Assembly: GCA_001557505.1 (NCBI GenBank)
Contig: LSAX01000010.1
Span: forward strand, 1,922,001 to 1,986,000
Direction: 5' to 3'
DNA from: Reticulascus tulasneorum
Lineage: Eukaryota > Ascomycota > Sordariomycetes > Glomerellales > Reticulascaceae
Length of the DNA stretch: 64,000 nt
Below the pieces are notes generated by a model. That model was not told the origin of the DNA. It saw only the letters and a program-made list of their open reading frames with translations, and ran no database searches. Positions 21,901 through 33,053 of this stretch are shown piece after piece (positions within the stretch are counted from its first letter, which is position 1; each line of letters starts with the position of its first letter). The position numbers were made by a program, and so were the translations under genes.

Positions 21901-23580
21901 GCCTCAACACGGACAGCGGTTCTTTTATCCCGACATCGGTCAGCGAGACTGCTGAGAATAGAGCCTTCTTTCTCAACACCTCCAGTAGGACCAAGCTTCG
22001 TAACAAAATCTCTGAAGCTGAACAGCTCAATGGCCTTGACGGCAGCCAGCCGAACCTTCTCGTCACTATCATTCAATTTCGCGCCCAGAGCTTTAACCAG
22101 TTCGGCTTCCTCTTCTCTGCTTAGGCCAATACCACCAGCAGAGGTCGACAGGATGTATCCGACGCCTGTCGTCCAGGCCGCGCGGATTGTGGGGGTTTTG
22201 TCGTTCTTCCTTCCAATGAAGCTGTGGTACGCGGAAGAATGAGTTTGGGCAAAGGACTGAGGTGACAAGGGCGTGGTGAGGACACTGGTAAAGGATTGGA
22301 TAGGAGCCTCATCCGAAAGGCGTAACGGGGGGTACATGGCCGGATCCAGGGTTGGGGTAGGAGGCGGTCCAGCTGTCCCGATACCAGAGATCATATCTCC
22401 AAGGGTCTCGGTTGCGATTTGTCGCAGCTCGACGTTGTCTGCTGACAACTCGGCTTCTATTTGAGGGATAACATTTTGGAGAACCAATGGTGCAGCACGC
22501 CAAAGCTCCCGGATGAGCAAATGTGCTTTTCTCAGCTCCTTCAGCTCCAGGTCCGTAGGACCCCGGGGCGCATCATCATCGTCCGAATCCTCGGCATGTC
22601 GGTGTCCGTTCGATTTAGCGGCAAACCTGGATGCGTCTATGATTACATCGCTGAAATATTGGCTCACGTAGTGAATCATCTTCTCTGTGCAGAGATTGCA
22701 GATTTCTTTTGCCATGAGATATGCATGTGGCTCCTCCTTGAGAAGAAGAGTCGACTGGTTTCCGTTTTCGTCACCTCGAGTACCCCGAGAGTGAGAACCG
22801 CCCGGCGGCGCGGCTCGGAGGAATTGGGCCATGATAGCCTCAATGACTTTCGGGTTCATTCCAGTAGCCTCGTCCACCAGCGCAGCAAGCATATCAGTCA
22901 TCGCATATCCCACATCCTTCTCTATGGTTTCGTCCGCGCCAGAGCTCGGAGATCCCGAAACACCATCAAAGAAGGTTGAAAAGAGACGAAGTAGCAAGTC
23001 GTCGGCTCCATCAACATCATTGATGAGCAGAATACTCTTGACATTATCAAGAGAACTCAGCACATATTTGTGCTGACTGTGGTACGGATGCGATGAGTCG
23101 TTAAGTGTGGTAAATATGGAGTTGACGACCAGTGTGTAGAACATCTAGATATTGTCGTTAGAGTTCGCAGCTTTGCGGAACATAGGACAAGATTCTTACC
23201 TTCAGTTGGTCCGGCGTAAATGGCGCATCCGGCGCACATAGTCGTAGTAGATCTGCGATACAACAGGCAGTGTACGCCTTCACGCCTCGGTCCTTGTGCC
23301 CCAACAAGTTGCGCTGACCGAGTGCATTGGCGACCTCGTTCAGCGACTCTGTATCGACCTCATCCTGATCCATGTCTTTCAGCTCGTTCCACAGTCTCTC
23401 CAAGCGGCTCAGTAGGTCGCTTGTTGAAATTGGCTTTCCGGGCCTCCATGTTAGTTCCTCATTGAACTGAAGGCTGACGTGACCACCTGTCTCTTCCTGC
23501 TCAAGCTCCTGCTCCTGCTCCTGCATTTGCTCCTCATCCTCCTCCGCCTCGACATGTCTGCGACTGCGACCAGGCGCCAT
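18929..23580 (-). CDS. Sister-chromatid cohesion protein Pds5 (BimD/Spo76)
   Basis: Three exons, 23580-23200, 23144-19695 and 19642-18929, all phase 0, giving 1514 aa, within the usual Pds5 range. The protein starts MAPGRSRRHVEAEEDEEQ, with a Gln/Glu-rich segment. It then follows the Pds5 pattern of a long all-helical HEAT-repeat array beginning LTWRPGKPISTSDLLSRL and including the conserved entry YTLVVNSIFTTLNDSSHPYH. The third exon is a charged tail. It has Lys/Pro/Ala-rich stretches, an AT-hook-like SGRPKRKS, a long Glu run and an Asp/Glu terminus. Pds5 binds cohesin through Scc1 and regulates Wapl-dependent release, acetylation and cohesion maintenance. Fungal homologues (BimD, Spo76) act in mitosis, meiosis and DNA repair. 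The gene lies 13.5 kb from separase, the protease that ends the same process. Confidence 0.95.
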
Positions 23581-26458
23581 GGTTTGAAATAGAAATCTCG
23601 ATGCGCGTGCGGCGTGGAACGTCTCTCGGCGCCTGTATTATTGTGTTGAAGTGGGTGGGGAATATGCTCGTTGGAGCTCTCCTGATTGACAATTCGTGTC
23701 AGAAATTTCGAGAGGCTCTGACTTCCCAAGCTGATTCATGGAAGGAATGCGCCGAAACGAGATGTACCCGAAATTGAAGAGGCTCCAAGGGTCACTGGGT
23801 TATGAGATGTCGAAGTGAGACGACCGTTCTGGGATGGAGGGACGAGAGCTCGGGACTTTCCCAGGACGATGCGACTTAATTATTGCATGGAGTCGTGTTA
23901 CGCGACTTTCGCGTGCTAAATGGGGTGGCGGCGCCAAAATTTGGTAGGAAGGGACGGGTTTAGTACCGCGCCTTCCCAATTGCGGACCAATTCGCAGCTT
24001 GCCCTACAAATAACTGAGCAGTCTTTAGGTGGGAACTTACCTTGGTATAGTCATACCGCCGACGTTATATGCAATATGGGAAGTGCGATCACAACACCCT
24101 TTTACTACATAACTTCAACCACAGCGCTCAGATTGATCCTCGCATTGTAGGCATCATCACTGTTGCTGAGCTGTCTATTTGATTGTTCAACAGGCATATG
24201 TTACAATCATTGAAAATGCGATGCACAGAAACCTGTAAGTCGCGGCCGCCTCCTACGTAACTGCTTTGATCGAGATCTTTCATGGATCGGCGGTCATGAT
24301 CAGTTGGGCGGCCAGTCCTCATCGATGAAGTTACAGGGAGTGTAATTCTGATTGAATACGGACTTGCACAAGAGCCCCGGTATCCATTGATATATAGCCA
24401 AAGGTAGTAAGTCCAGTTCATCTTCTTCATGTTCATTTAGTGCATATCCATGGAGATTTCCTTGAGTTCTCAGAAGTCTACCTGCATCTATATCGATGTA
24501 TGTAAATGGCTTATTCGGTCAATGGCCTTTTTGGGCAGTCTCATTTTCCCCATCTAGGTCATCTGGACCGTGTTGTCGATTCGAGATGAAAGTAGAGCCA
24601 CCCGAAATACACAGAGTTGTCCTGTTTAAGTCCAGGTGGAATTTGCAATGAAGCTATCATCCCTCCTGTCCCAGCCGGCCTTAAGTGACCATAGACTGCT
24701 TTCCAATGCGAACTCATGTTGAGTTATCTACCTTAAGGAATGTTTTCTAGGGATCTCGAAGCCCGGGAGATCTTGGTCAACTTTGCTCTCAAAGCTGTTC
24801 TCAAAGTTGCTTCTCCTTTGGCATACGCCTCATCTTGAACCTGCTGGTAATGTGGCTCTATTATTACCCCGATCTACCAGAAGTCCACCTCGAGATCCGC
24901 ACTGGGGAATTAATCTGGCGCCCTTCTTCTCCTTCGCAGGCGATACAAGTGGCCTTGTGGATGGACTATGGTTCTTTGCAAAGCCCTACCAAATCCAAGA
25001 CTCCACGACGTCAGTCTCTTTGCACAGCTCTTGTACTTCAACTGCACGTTCCCCTTGCACGAGACCCATATTCAACCTCCTTGTTGTTAAATGTTAAGCG
25101 ATTTCTCATATTCCCTCGCCGATCTGCAGGAGCTGGACACGAGCTGACGCGACCTCTTGCGAACTGGAGGCATGGCGATGCTTGGTGGGTGTGTAAGCAT
25201 GCTAGGAACGAATGTTCTCAAAGCCCAATGCGTAGCATCCTATCTATTATCATCTAGTATATTAGGTTCCTGGCATTATGGAACACCGTCGTTAAGATAT
25301 TCCTCCTTACACTGTGATGTATATTTGTGCCATCAAAGCTCGGGTTGGAAGATTGATAAGTTGTTTGAGAGGGTGAGAAAGGGGTTAAGCCCTACTGTAT
25401 TGTTTTGAAGTGTCGGCGTCGCGTTTGAAATACCGAATCTTCTACACTTGTGTTCTTTCCACTTGATGGCGCATGCTCTCTTTTACTACCTATAAAAAGA
25501 ACAAAAGGCCTGACCACACAAACCTTCCGCGCAACAACAGCACTCGCAAAACCCGTTCACTTCTTAACCAGCCTTCGGCAAATTACAGGTATGCATACTC
25601 ACATCTTCTGAATTTCAACCTGATTTTCGAATCCCTCAACTCCTTCTTCTCTTCTACTCTTCCACATCCTGCCCTTCATACCCACAATCACCACTAACCT
25701 CACCGAAGTGCGTGGTCTCTGCGTAACTATCATTCATCCACACACACACAGTCATTCAAGTAAGTTACCTTTATTGCTTTCCTATGTTTCCACCCCTATA
25801 TTCCGCGCACATGGCATCTCGAAGCTCGGTATGGTTCCAGCGACGCGTCCTTGCTTAGGACGTATCGCGAACCTCACGAGACCCTTAACCGCCTTCCTCG
25901 TCTGCGACGCGAGGTCTGATTGTTGATATTTCATCCCTTCCAATATCCTTCGGCCTCATCATCACCAGTTTATCTCTAGCTATATGGAAGTCGCGCCATT
26001 CTTCGTCACAGTCGGAGTTTCCCTGATATCATGTTTGCATTCAGAGCTTCCTGGATGATCCCCGATCACGCCCTTCTCACTATCTTCGGACTCTCACCTG
26101 AGCATATTCGTGCTGGTTTTGTTTTTGTTATTTTACCAACTCGCACCTTCTACAATTTTTCCATCTCACACTATTTCTTCCTCATCCCAAGTCGCGTCGC
26201 CTCCTACACACTCACTTACTTCCACCAAACTTTTCACTAACCTTGATCACAACTGTTCGCAGACACAAGACACTCCTTTCAGCCAAGCAATGTAAGTTAG
26301 TCCCAGAGGATACTTTAATTCTACAGGATCATGATGATCTACCCTTTACACTCGGCTCCTATTTTTATCGTTCATCTCGCCTCCGGCGGTTGACAAGTAA
26401 TGAGCTAATATCAGTCACAGACACTCCTTTCGACTTACCAAGGACATCAATCATCAAG
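23581..26458. promoter_or_regulatory. Divergent intergenic region upstream of pds5 and the surface-protein gene
   Basis: A 2.9 kb region. The left 1.9 kb is moderately AT-rich, and I see no gene in it. From about 25490 it appears to be the promoter and spliced leader of the + strand surface-protein gene. It has a TATA box, pyrimidine-rich sequence, consensus donors at 25760 and 26292, and acceptors ending at 26262 and 26420. Confidence 0.5.
25491..25497 (+). promoter_or_regulatory. TATA box for the surface-protein gene
   Basis: The sequence TATAAAA lies within CTATAAAAAGAAC. It is followed 30-70 nt later by CA-rich sequence suitable for transcription starts and then by a long CT/CA-rich leader. 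It is about 960 nt upstream of the ATG at 26459, which implies a long leader with introns. Assigned by motif and position only. Confidence 0.5.
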
Positions 26459-28663
26459 ATGAGTAAGTTCTACGTGATACCTTCTTTCTAGGAATGTCAG
26501 GTACTAAAATCTGTTCTTAGCGGACACCATGGAGCACCAGCCTCCCAAGGACACCTTTGAGGTCGTCGATCTCGTTGATGAGGAACCTAAGCATATCGAG
26601 ACCGGTTTCATGGGCAAGTTGAAGAAGTCCTGGAACACCATGCTCGTCTTTCTCGCTCTCGTCCTCCTTGGCGGCCTCGTTATTGTCGTTATTGGCTTGG
26701 GTATCAATGCCCTCGCGAAGTGTAGTATGTATCGCCCTTTCCCTGATTTGTGCCGATATTAAATCTAATGCCCCGTCAGTTCGTAAACCCAAGGTTTCTG
26801 TTCGCAACATTAGCCTGGACACGAACCACGTTCTCCCCCAGCTCGTCGTCCATTCTCCTCCTCATGGTAACTCTACTGAAACTTCGGACACCACCACCTG
26901 GGTCGTGGTTTCTACTTCTTCTCCTGTTGATGGCACTACCACCATTCGCTCAACCATCACCGCCTTTATGACGGTCGTAAATACCCCCGAGGTCACTGTC
27001 AGCACTGGTGCTACTTCTGCAGCCCTGGCCGGTAATGGAACTGCCCTTTCCTTGGCTTCCATCTCTACCAAGTAAGTTACCTCTTTCCCAAAGAAGCATA
27101 CTGTTCTAATCTCTCCACAGGTCTTTTGACACCACGGTCACTGAGACTGTGATCCCAACTTCTGTCGTTACCGAGACCGCCACGGTGATCACTGGAATCA
27201 CTAACACCGTGAATGGAAGCTTCTTTGAGAGCACCATCACCACAATCATTTCCCCAGTCACCGTAGTCACGCAGACACTCACTGCAACTCATGAGTTTAC
27301 CACAGTTCAAACTGATGGAATCATCGTCACCGAGACTGCGACTCCTACTACGGTCGTCACCAAGACAGTCACCGTTGGAAATGCCGTCACTACCACACCG
27401 GCAATGAGTAGCTCCTCTGCTGATCTGCAAACCACGGTCAATGGCACTACTACGGTTGTTAGAGGCACCACGACGATTGTCCTAACTCGACACAACACTC
27501 AGTTCACAACCATCATCCCCTCTCTGACCGAGGCAACTGATTCCGAGTGTCCCAACAGCACCGTCTTCCTTACCGTCACTGCTACCGTTGTGGCTATTCC
27601 TCTGTCAGCTAGCTCACCCACTGGCGATGCAACTGTCACAGTTACTAAGACTTCCGCGGCTGTAATCACCAAGACGGCCTCTTCATCTTCGGATCTTAGC
27701 ATCGGTACTAAGACAGTCACCATTCGCAAGACCTCCAGTATCTTAGTTACAGTCTCTCCAACTCCAGTTGTAACTGATGTCAATATGACTCTCACCGAAA
27801 CACAGCTGGTCACCCTGACCGTCTTTGAGACTGTCATCAATGGTGTCACCACGACGCTAGCTTCCGCTACTTCGGCTGCTCTCCCGCAGACAGGCACAAG
27901 TGCTGACACGGCTTTCAACACCACTGAGACTGCTGTCGTCACAAAGACCGCAATCGTCACTCGGACTTCTACTGCCACTAGTAAAGTTGATGCTACTCCA
28001 CTAAGCCCATCAATGCGTACCACCATCACCCTTATTGATATGGTGACCAGTGGCGTCGCTACTGGAGGAATCGTTACCGTGACTGTCTTTCCTTCCTTCG
28101 GGGAGACTACGACCAAGTCCACCACAACCGCAACCGCCGCGAACACCGCCGTCGTCACTGTCACATCCACGGTTGGCGTCAATGCTACTGCAACCGAGAC
28201 TATTAGTTCCCAGTCAACTGCAATTACTACCATCACTGTCAGCGGGGAGATCATCACCAAGACTGCCACTGTGACCTTGAGCGAGGTCGCCACCATTGGT
28301 GGAGGCAATAGCACTGTCCTGACGACTGGACAAGCCACTAATCCTATCGTCGTCACGAGCGATACTATTGTGACCATCACTACCACGATCGGCCACAACG
28401 AGACAGTGATCTTGACTGGCACGCCACGTCTCAGCATCACTGCCGCGCCGTTCCCAATGACGAACGGCACCATCACCAGCTTCCTCCAGAGCGGGTCTGG
28501 CACCTTCGTGAGCGCCAAACCACGACCTCGTACCAGCACTGTCATCGTCGTCTCGGCGGGCGATAAGAAGCCACAGCCAAAGGCGGGCTGGGGCGGTACC
28601 AACGGAAGCGGCAACATCAGCTGCGTGCTCATGCTCGTCGCGGTGTTCTTCCTCATGCACTGA
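26459..28663 (+). CDS. Thr/Ser-rich cell-surface (mucin/adhesin-like) protein with internal signal anchor and GPI-like tail
   Basis: Four exons: 26459-26462, 26521-26724, 26780-27071 and 27121-28663, giving 680 aa. The first exon is only ATGA, and the joins give MTDTMEHQPPKDTFEVVDLV. There is no classical signal peptide. A charged 40-residue N-terminus precedes one strong membrane segment at about 41-66 (MLVFLALVLLGGLVIVVIGL), predicting a type II signal anchor. Residues from about 100 to 640 are dominated by Thr, Val and Ser in TVT/TETV/TTV patterns, with several N-x-S/T sites, so O-glycosylation is likely. The tail has GWGGTNGSGN followed by a final hydrophobic stretch (ISCVLMLVAVFFLMH), like a GPI-attachment signal. 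The low-complexity coding strand also creates a 399-codon antisense frame that is not a gene. The function is unknown. A wall or adhesion role is inferred from composition. Confidence 0.75.
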
Positions 28664-29143
28664 TTCCAACTGACTGCTACTTTCATCACATTCACCATAA
28701 CCTGAATTTCAGAAACTTTTCGTCATGAAAATGTTCCGATTGGGCTTGTCTCATTTGGAGGAAGCTTTGGTTCGTGGCTTGGGATAGAAGGGCATTTTGG
28801 AATGGCCCGCATTCTACCAAGGGCTTTGTACAATAAAACATCCAGGACAATGGATTTTCACGGTAAAGGGAAAACGGTATCTTGCTTTAGTGAATCGCCT
28901 GTATTGGACCAATGCGCTCATTGGCTTGGTGTTTCTTCACACTGGATAGATATATCCAAGCTGGGTAGATAACACTGGACTAGGTAGATAGGTCAATACT
29001 GTGATTGCGATCACGATTAACAATCAGCTGCGCCGTGATCTATGACTTCGAAAATGTGAGGCAATGTAGAATGGCTCTGCGGGCAGTAACGCTGCCAACA
29101 TCTGATAGAACGCGTGCTCAATTCTTTTGCTCCTTGATCGCGT
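28664..29143. other. Convergent 3' region between the surface protein and xylulokinase
   Basis: About 480 nt with no ORF of note. It is AT-rich, with GGTAGAT/TAGGTAGATAGG repeats at about 28960-28995. It probably holds the two 3' UTRs. Confidence 0.5.
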
Positions 29144-30941
29144 TTAGTTCTTTGCTACGCTGAGAATCTTCTGCTCCATCTCCTCAAATGCCCCGAGCAC
29201 ATCCCCGTACTTCTGGAACACGCCTTCCCTGTACCCATCATCGACTTTCTGAATTGCATCCTCTTCCTTCCACCTCTTCCCAATGAGCTCGTCAAAGCTC
29301 TCCCCCTCGGCCCTCTCTAAAGCCCAAACAGCCTTGTATGCACCTCCTAGAGCGCAGGCATTCCCTCCAACATCCAGCTTGTACACTCCGTCAACACCGC
29401 CGAGGACATCACCAATGACGCGCGCGATGGCTGGGTTCAGAGACCCGCCACCTACGAGGTAGATTCGTCGTGGCTGGGGTGGCAAGCCGTCACGGCTGTT
29501 CACGAGGTTCTGGGAGCGAAGGCGCATAGAGAGAGCTTGAGACTCGACGATGATTCGGGCATCTTTCTCGGGACCCCATGGTTCGGACTCGCCAAGGGAG
29601 GTGCCTGTTGGCGAGCAGGAGTATCGCCAGGTCCCGGCGCTGATGTTGGGGACGATCTCGGGAAGGTAAAAATACAGGCCAATCTTTGCCTTGTCGGATT
29701 CGGAAGCGAGATCCAACGGAGGGGTTTCCAGAACATGCTTGTTGAAGGTCGCCCATGCATCGGAGCCTTCGGGTTTCGGTAGCACATCCCTTACCTTTTC
29801 TCGTGCCAGACCACCGTTCTTGTAGCAGAGCATGAACATGTATTGGCCAGGCGTGCACGGATGGTTGAAGAAATGGTATGCTGGGTCTGGTTTATAGTGA
29901 GGCGTGACCATCAGGAATGTCGTTGATGTGCCAAGTGATACGATGGCATCAAGTGGTCGCAGCGGCAGGGCCAAAATGGTTGCTGGGTTGTCTCCGGTGA
30001 ACGGGGCGATTTGGCAGTCTTCGCTGAAGCCGTATCGGGAAACGAAGTAAGAGGCGATAGGACCAATAGAACCACCGCCATCCTGTCGCACCTCGCCAAG
30101 CTTCTTGCGAAGGCCCTCAACCCCGGCCTCGCCGGCTGTGAGCTCGAGAAGTGGCTCGCTCCACTGGTTGTTGGGAATATCCCACAGATTCATCCCGCAA
30201 ACATCGCTGATGTCCATGGGTGCGATAGAGCCGAGAAGAACAGAGGCCAGGAAGGACGAGACCAGAGATATCCTGGATGTATTTTTATACATATCCGGCA
30301 GCTTTCGTCGAAGTCTCATGATTTGCGTGCCAGTGAAGCGCTGGGCATTGTCAGCCAGTGATCCTCAAATGAGTAGAGGATTTCTTACGTGATGTGCTGC
30401 GCTGCCCGTTACATCCGCCAGCCTCTTGGCCGTTTCGAACTTGGCATCAAACTGGTCACATTCCGCCTGTGTGCTGTGATCCTGCCAGTTGGGCGCAAAG
30501 GGGTGGGAGAAAGCTGGTTTCAGCTGATCCACCAAGCCGGCATCCGTCTGAAGGCCGGAGAGAAGCTTTTCGGCATCATGGCTCCAGAAGACACTGCCAT
30601 GCTGCTGACAAGAGCCGCTGATGCCCTTGATCTTGTCGAGGGGAGTCTTCTCCTTGAGTCGATCCAGGACGAGGTTGAGAGCCTCCAGCCACATGGCTAC
30701 TGGGGCGTACACCTCGCCCTCCTCCTCGTTGGTGTGGACGCCCTTGTTGAGCCCATATTTGGTGCCGAAGTCACCGTCAAAGTCGACTTTGGCTTCAGAG
30801 ACGACTTGAAGATCCGATCGTATGACAATGGCTGTTTGAGTGTCAGGGATGATGTATTTATGTGTGCATCTGCAGGAGGGGCCAACCTTTGAGTTGCTGG
30901 GTTGAGAGATCGAACCCGAGATAGAGCGGGCCGGCACTCAT
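29144..30941 (-). CDS. D-xylulokinase (FGGY family)
   Basis: Three exons, 30941-30887, 30831-30389 and 30340-29144, give 564 aa, the normal length of fungal xylulokinase. The 55-nt first exon supplies the N-terminal phosphate-binding strand [18 protein letters not shown], joined to [11 protein letters not shown]. Family landmarks are [12 protein letters not shown], the catalytic-Asp region [25 protein letters not shown], a [12 protein letters not shown] phosphate loop, and the ATP-site [19 protein letters not shown]. The enzyme phosphorylates D-xylulose to xylulose 5-phosphate, the step that feeds pentoses into the pentose-phosphate pathway in the cytosol. Its neighbours are not other pentose genes. 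It is tandem with the CDF transporter, 600 bp away, and convergent with the surface-protein gene. Confidence 0.96.
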
Positions 30942-31541
30942 TTTTTGTTTTGCGTGATTTAGAAATAGGTACGGAATCATGGCACTACTCACTCAACTTC
31001 TTGAATTCGGGCAAAGTCCTTCTTAAGCTGTAGAGATTTCTCGTTGTTCCGTCCCTGTGCAGGGGACGTGGGGCAAGAAAGCATTTGGAGGGGCAAATAT
31101 CATTCATCAGCCAGCCTTGCAGCAGCTCGAATTTAGCCTGAATATCCGCAATTCAGATCCAGCCAATCGTCACATTCCCGCCGGGCTTGGCGGTGGCCTC
31201 ACCAATAGCCGCAGAGGCGATGTTACGTAGTAAGCAAGGCGGAGAGGGCGCCTCTGGCAAAAAATATTGACCACGAGTGACGGCAGCAGAGTCAATGGAT
31301 CAAAGGTGCCTCGTATTGAAGAAATCCCCAAGCTTGATCTAGTCAAAGCTCCCGTGATCTACAGAACTCCCAACGCCACCGATGCATCTTGCTCGTACCA
31401 ACAACATAGAGGGTATGATATAGTATAACACCACCTGGACTAACCATAGCCATAAAAGAACCATTTGTAATACCCTGCAAACCAAGCCCAAAGCGATCCT
31501 TGTAACTCGTGGGCCGCCTACCAATCCAGTGCGGCCCGCAC
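30942..31541. other. Promoter of xylulokinase and 3' flank of the CDF gene
   Basis: 600 nt with no supported gene. It comprises the upstream region of xylulokinase and the 3' UTR of the metal transporter. A short minus-strand frame at 31339-31524 has no domain. Confidence 0.5.
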
Positions 31542-33053
31542 CTACTTGTGTTTGTGGTCATGGCCGTTACCGTTGCCGTGAGAATGATCGTGGTCACCTT
31601 CCTCTGGCTCCGGACTCGACTTTGGGCTGACATCACCCGGAATGTATTCGTCAAACTTTGGGGCAACGTCGGCTTCCTTGGGTACATAGCGTACTTTGAC
31701 TCGCCGAACGCCTCGCACCTTGGCGCCGACGGCTGTGCGGGCAGCCTCCTCGACTTCTCGAACATCTTCGACAGTCCAAGCTCCGGGTACAGCCAGCTCA
31801 ATGTCCACCAGGTAGTTCTGGCCAGACTTGACACCAGAGATATCTCGCACTTCCACCTCGTGACCCTCGCTGATGTCTGCCAGGCTCTTCATGACTTGTC
31901 TCCTGACAGAGCTCTTGACCTCATCGTCGATGCCGCGGTCGGCGAGTTCGTATAACGAGGATATTGTGTTTTCGACACCAGCCTTGATCACTAGCAGCGA
32001 GATGAACAAACCACCAATGGGATCTAGCCAGGCGGCATTCTGAAGGAAATTTGCGCCCAAGATCACGAGAAGGGTGACAACTCCAGTCAAGCTGTCAACA
32101 CGGTGGTGCACGGCATTCGAGGCTAGGACGGATGATTTTCGTTCGCGGGCGACTTTCATAGCTGTGAATGTTGTTACAATGCGGTCTCATGGAAGTCTTG
32201 ACGATTGGTGATTAAACTTACTTGCGTGGTAAAGCCATTCCTTGACAGCAACAGTGCCCGCGGCTAGCCAGGCGGCATGAATGCTGGGTCCGGTATGGTC
32301 ATGGCTGTGGCTATGGCCATGATGTGCATGTGCTATTGCTTCTGCTGCGGCCACTGCGTCGAGGAAGAAGTGCGCGTAGAGTATTTCCATGCTGCTCCAA
32401 CACATAAACAAGCCGCCGCCTAAGAGCATACTTGACACCCCCAGGGAACCCAAGCTCTCCACCTTGCCAAAGCCAGCTGGGAACTTATCAGTCGGTGGTT
32501 TCAAACTCCACGAGACAGTTGCGAGTGTCAGGACGTCGGAAGCCAAATCGGTCAAGCTGTGCCATGCATCCGCAATCATGGCTTGTGAATTGAATAGGTA
32601 TCCGCCTGCTCCCTTTGCAAAGGCCATGCCCAGGTTTGAGTATAGACCAATCCGGGTGATGCGCACACCTGCATCTTTCTTGTTGCTAGACGTAAGGTAG
32701 ACATTGTCATGATGGTGATGGTGGGAGTGACCACCGTGGTGACGCTTCTGGGGCAAGCTCGAGGCCATGATGCTTGGCAAGGGCAGGGTAGGGCGAATTT
32801 GTAGGGGCAGTAATGGTGGAAGGGATTGTGAGGCCTCGTAGGATGCTCTCCGATTTATGTACGACAGCGAGGAGGAGGATGTTTGGAAGACACGGCGCAG
32901 TTGTGGTTGATGTGTCCTGATGAAAGGGGTAAATTCGACGTGCCGGAGGCTGACCCTCCAGCAGGCGTGAGTTCGTGCCCTTCCAGCGGCAGACGTCACA
33001 CCGGGCAGGCCGCGCAAGGCCAGTCCGGCGGAACGCCTGCACTGGGGAGCCAT
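31542..33053 (-). CDS. Mitochondrial cation-diffusion-facilitator metal transporter, Mmt1/Mmt2-like
   Basis: Two exons, 33053-32222 and 32161-31542, give 483 aa. The frame runs further upstream, but its apparent start at 33131 is TTG. The ATG at 33053 yields an Arg-rich, acid-poor N-terminus (MAPQCRRSAGLALRG) like a mitochondrial presequence, as expected for Mmt proteins. CDF landmarks are the membrane segment with AMIADAWHSLTDLASD (His/Asp metal site) and, across the exon join, HATMKVARERKSSVLASNAV followed by HHRVDSLTG, the second HxxxD site. A His-rich loop (HAHHGHSHSHDH) sits between segments. A His-rich N-terminal patch and a His-rich C-terminus flank the protein. Yeast Mmt1/2 export iron from mitochondria. 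Iron as substrate is inferred from that. It diverges from the sirtuin gene. Confidence 0.9.

Noticed and set aside
27499..28698. 399-codon minus-strand open frame
   Set aside because: It is exactly antisense to the Thr/Val-rich exon. ACC/GTC/ACT codons give stop-free antisense reading, and its Val/Thr-only composition has no domain.
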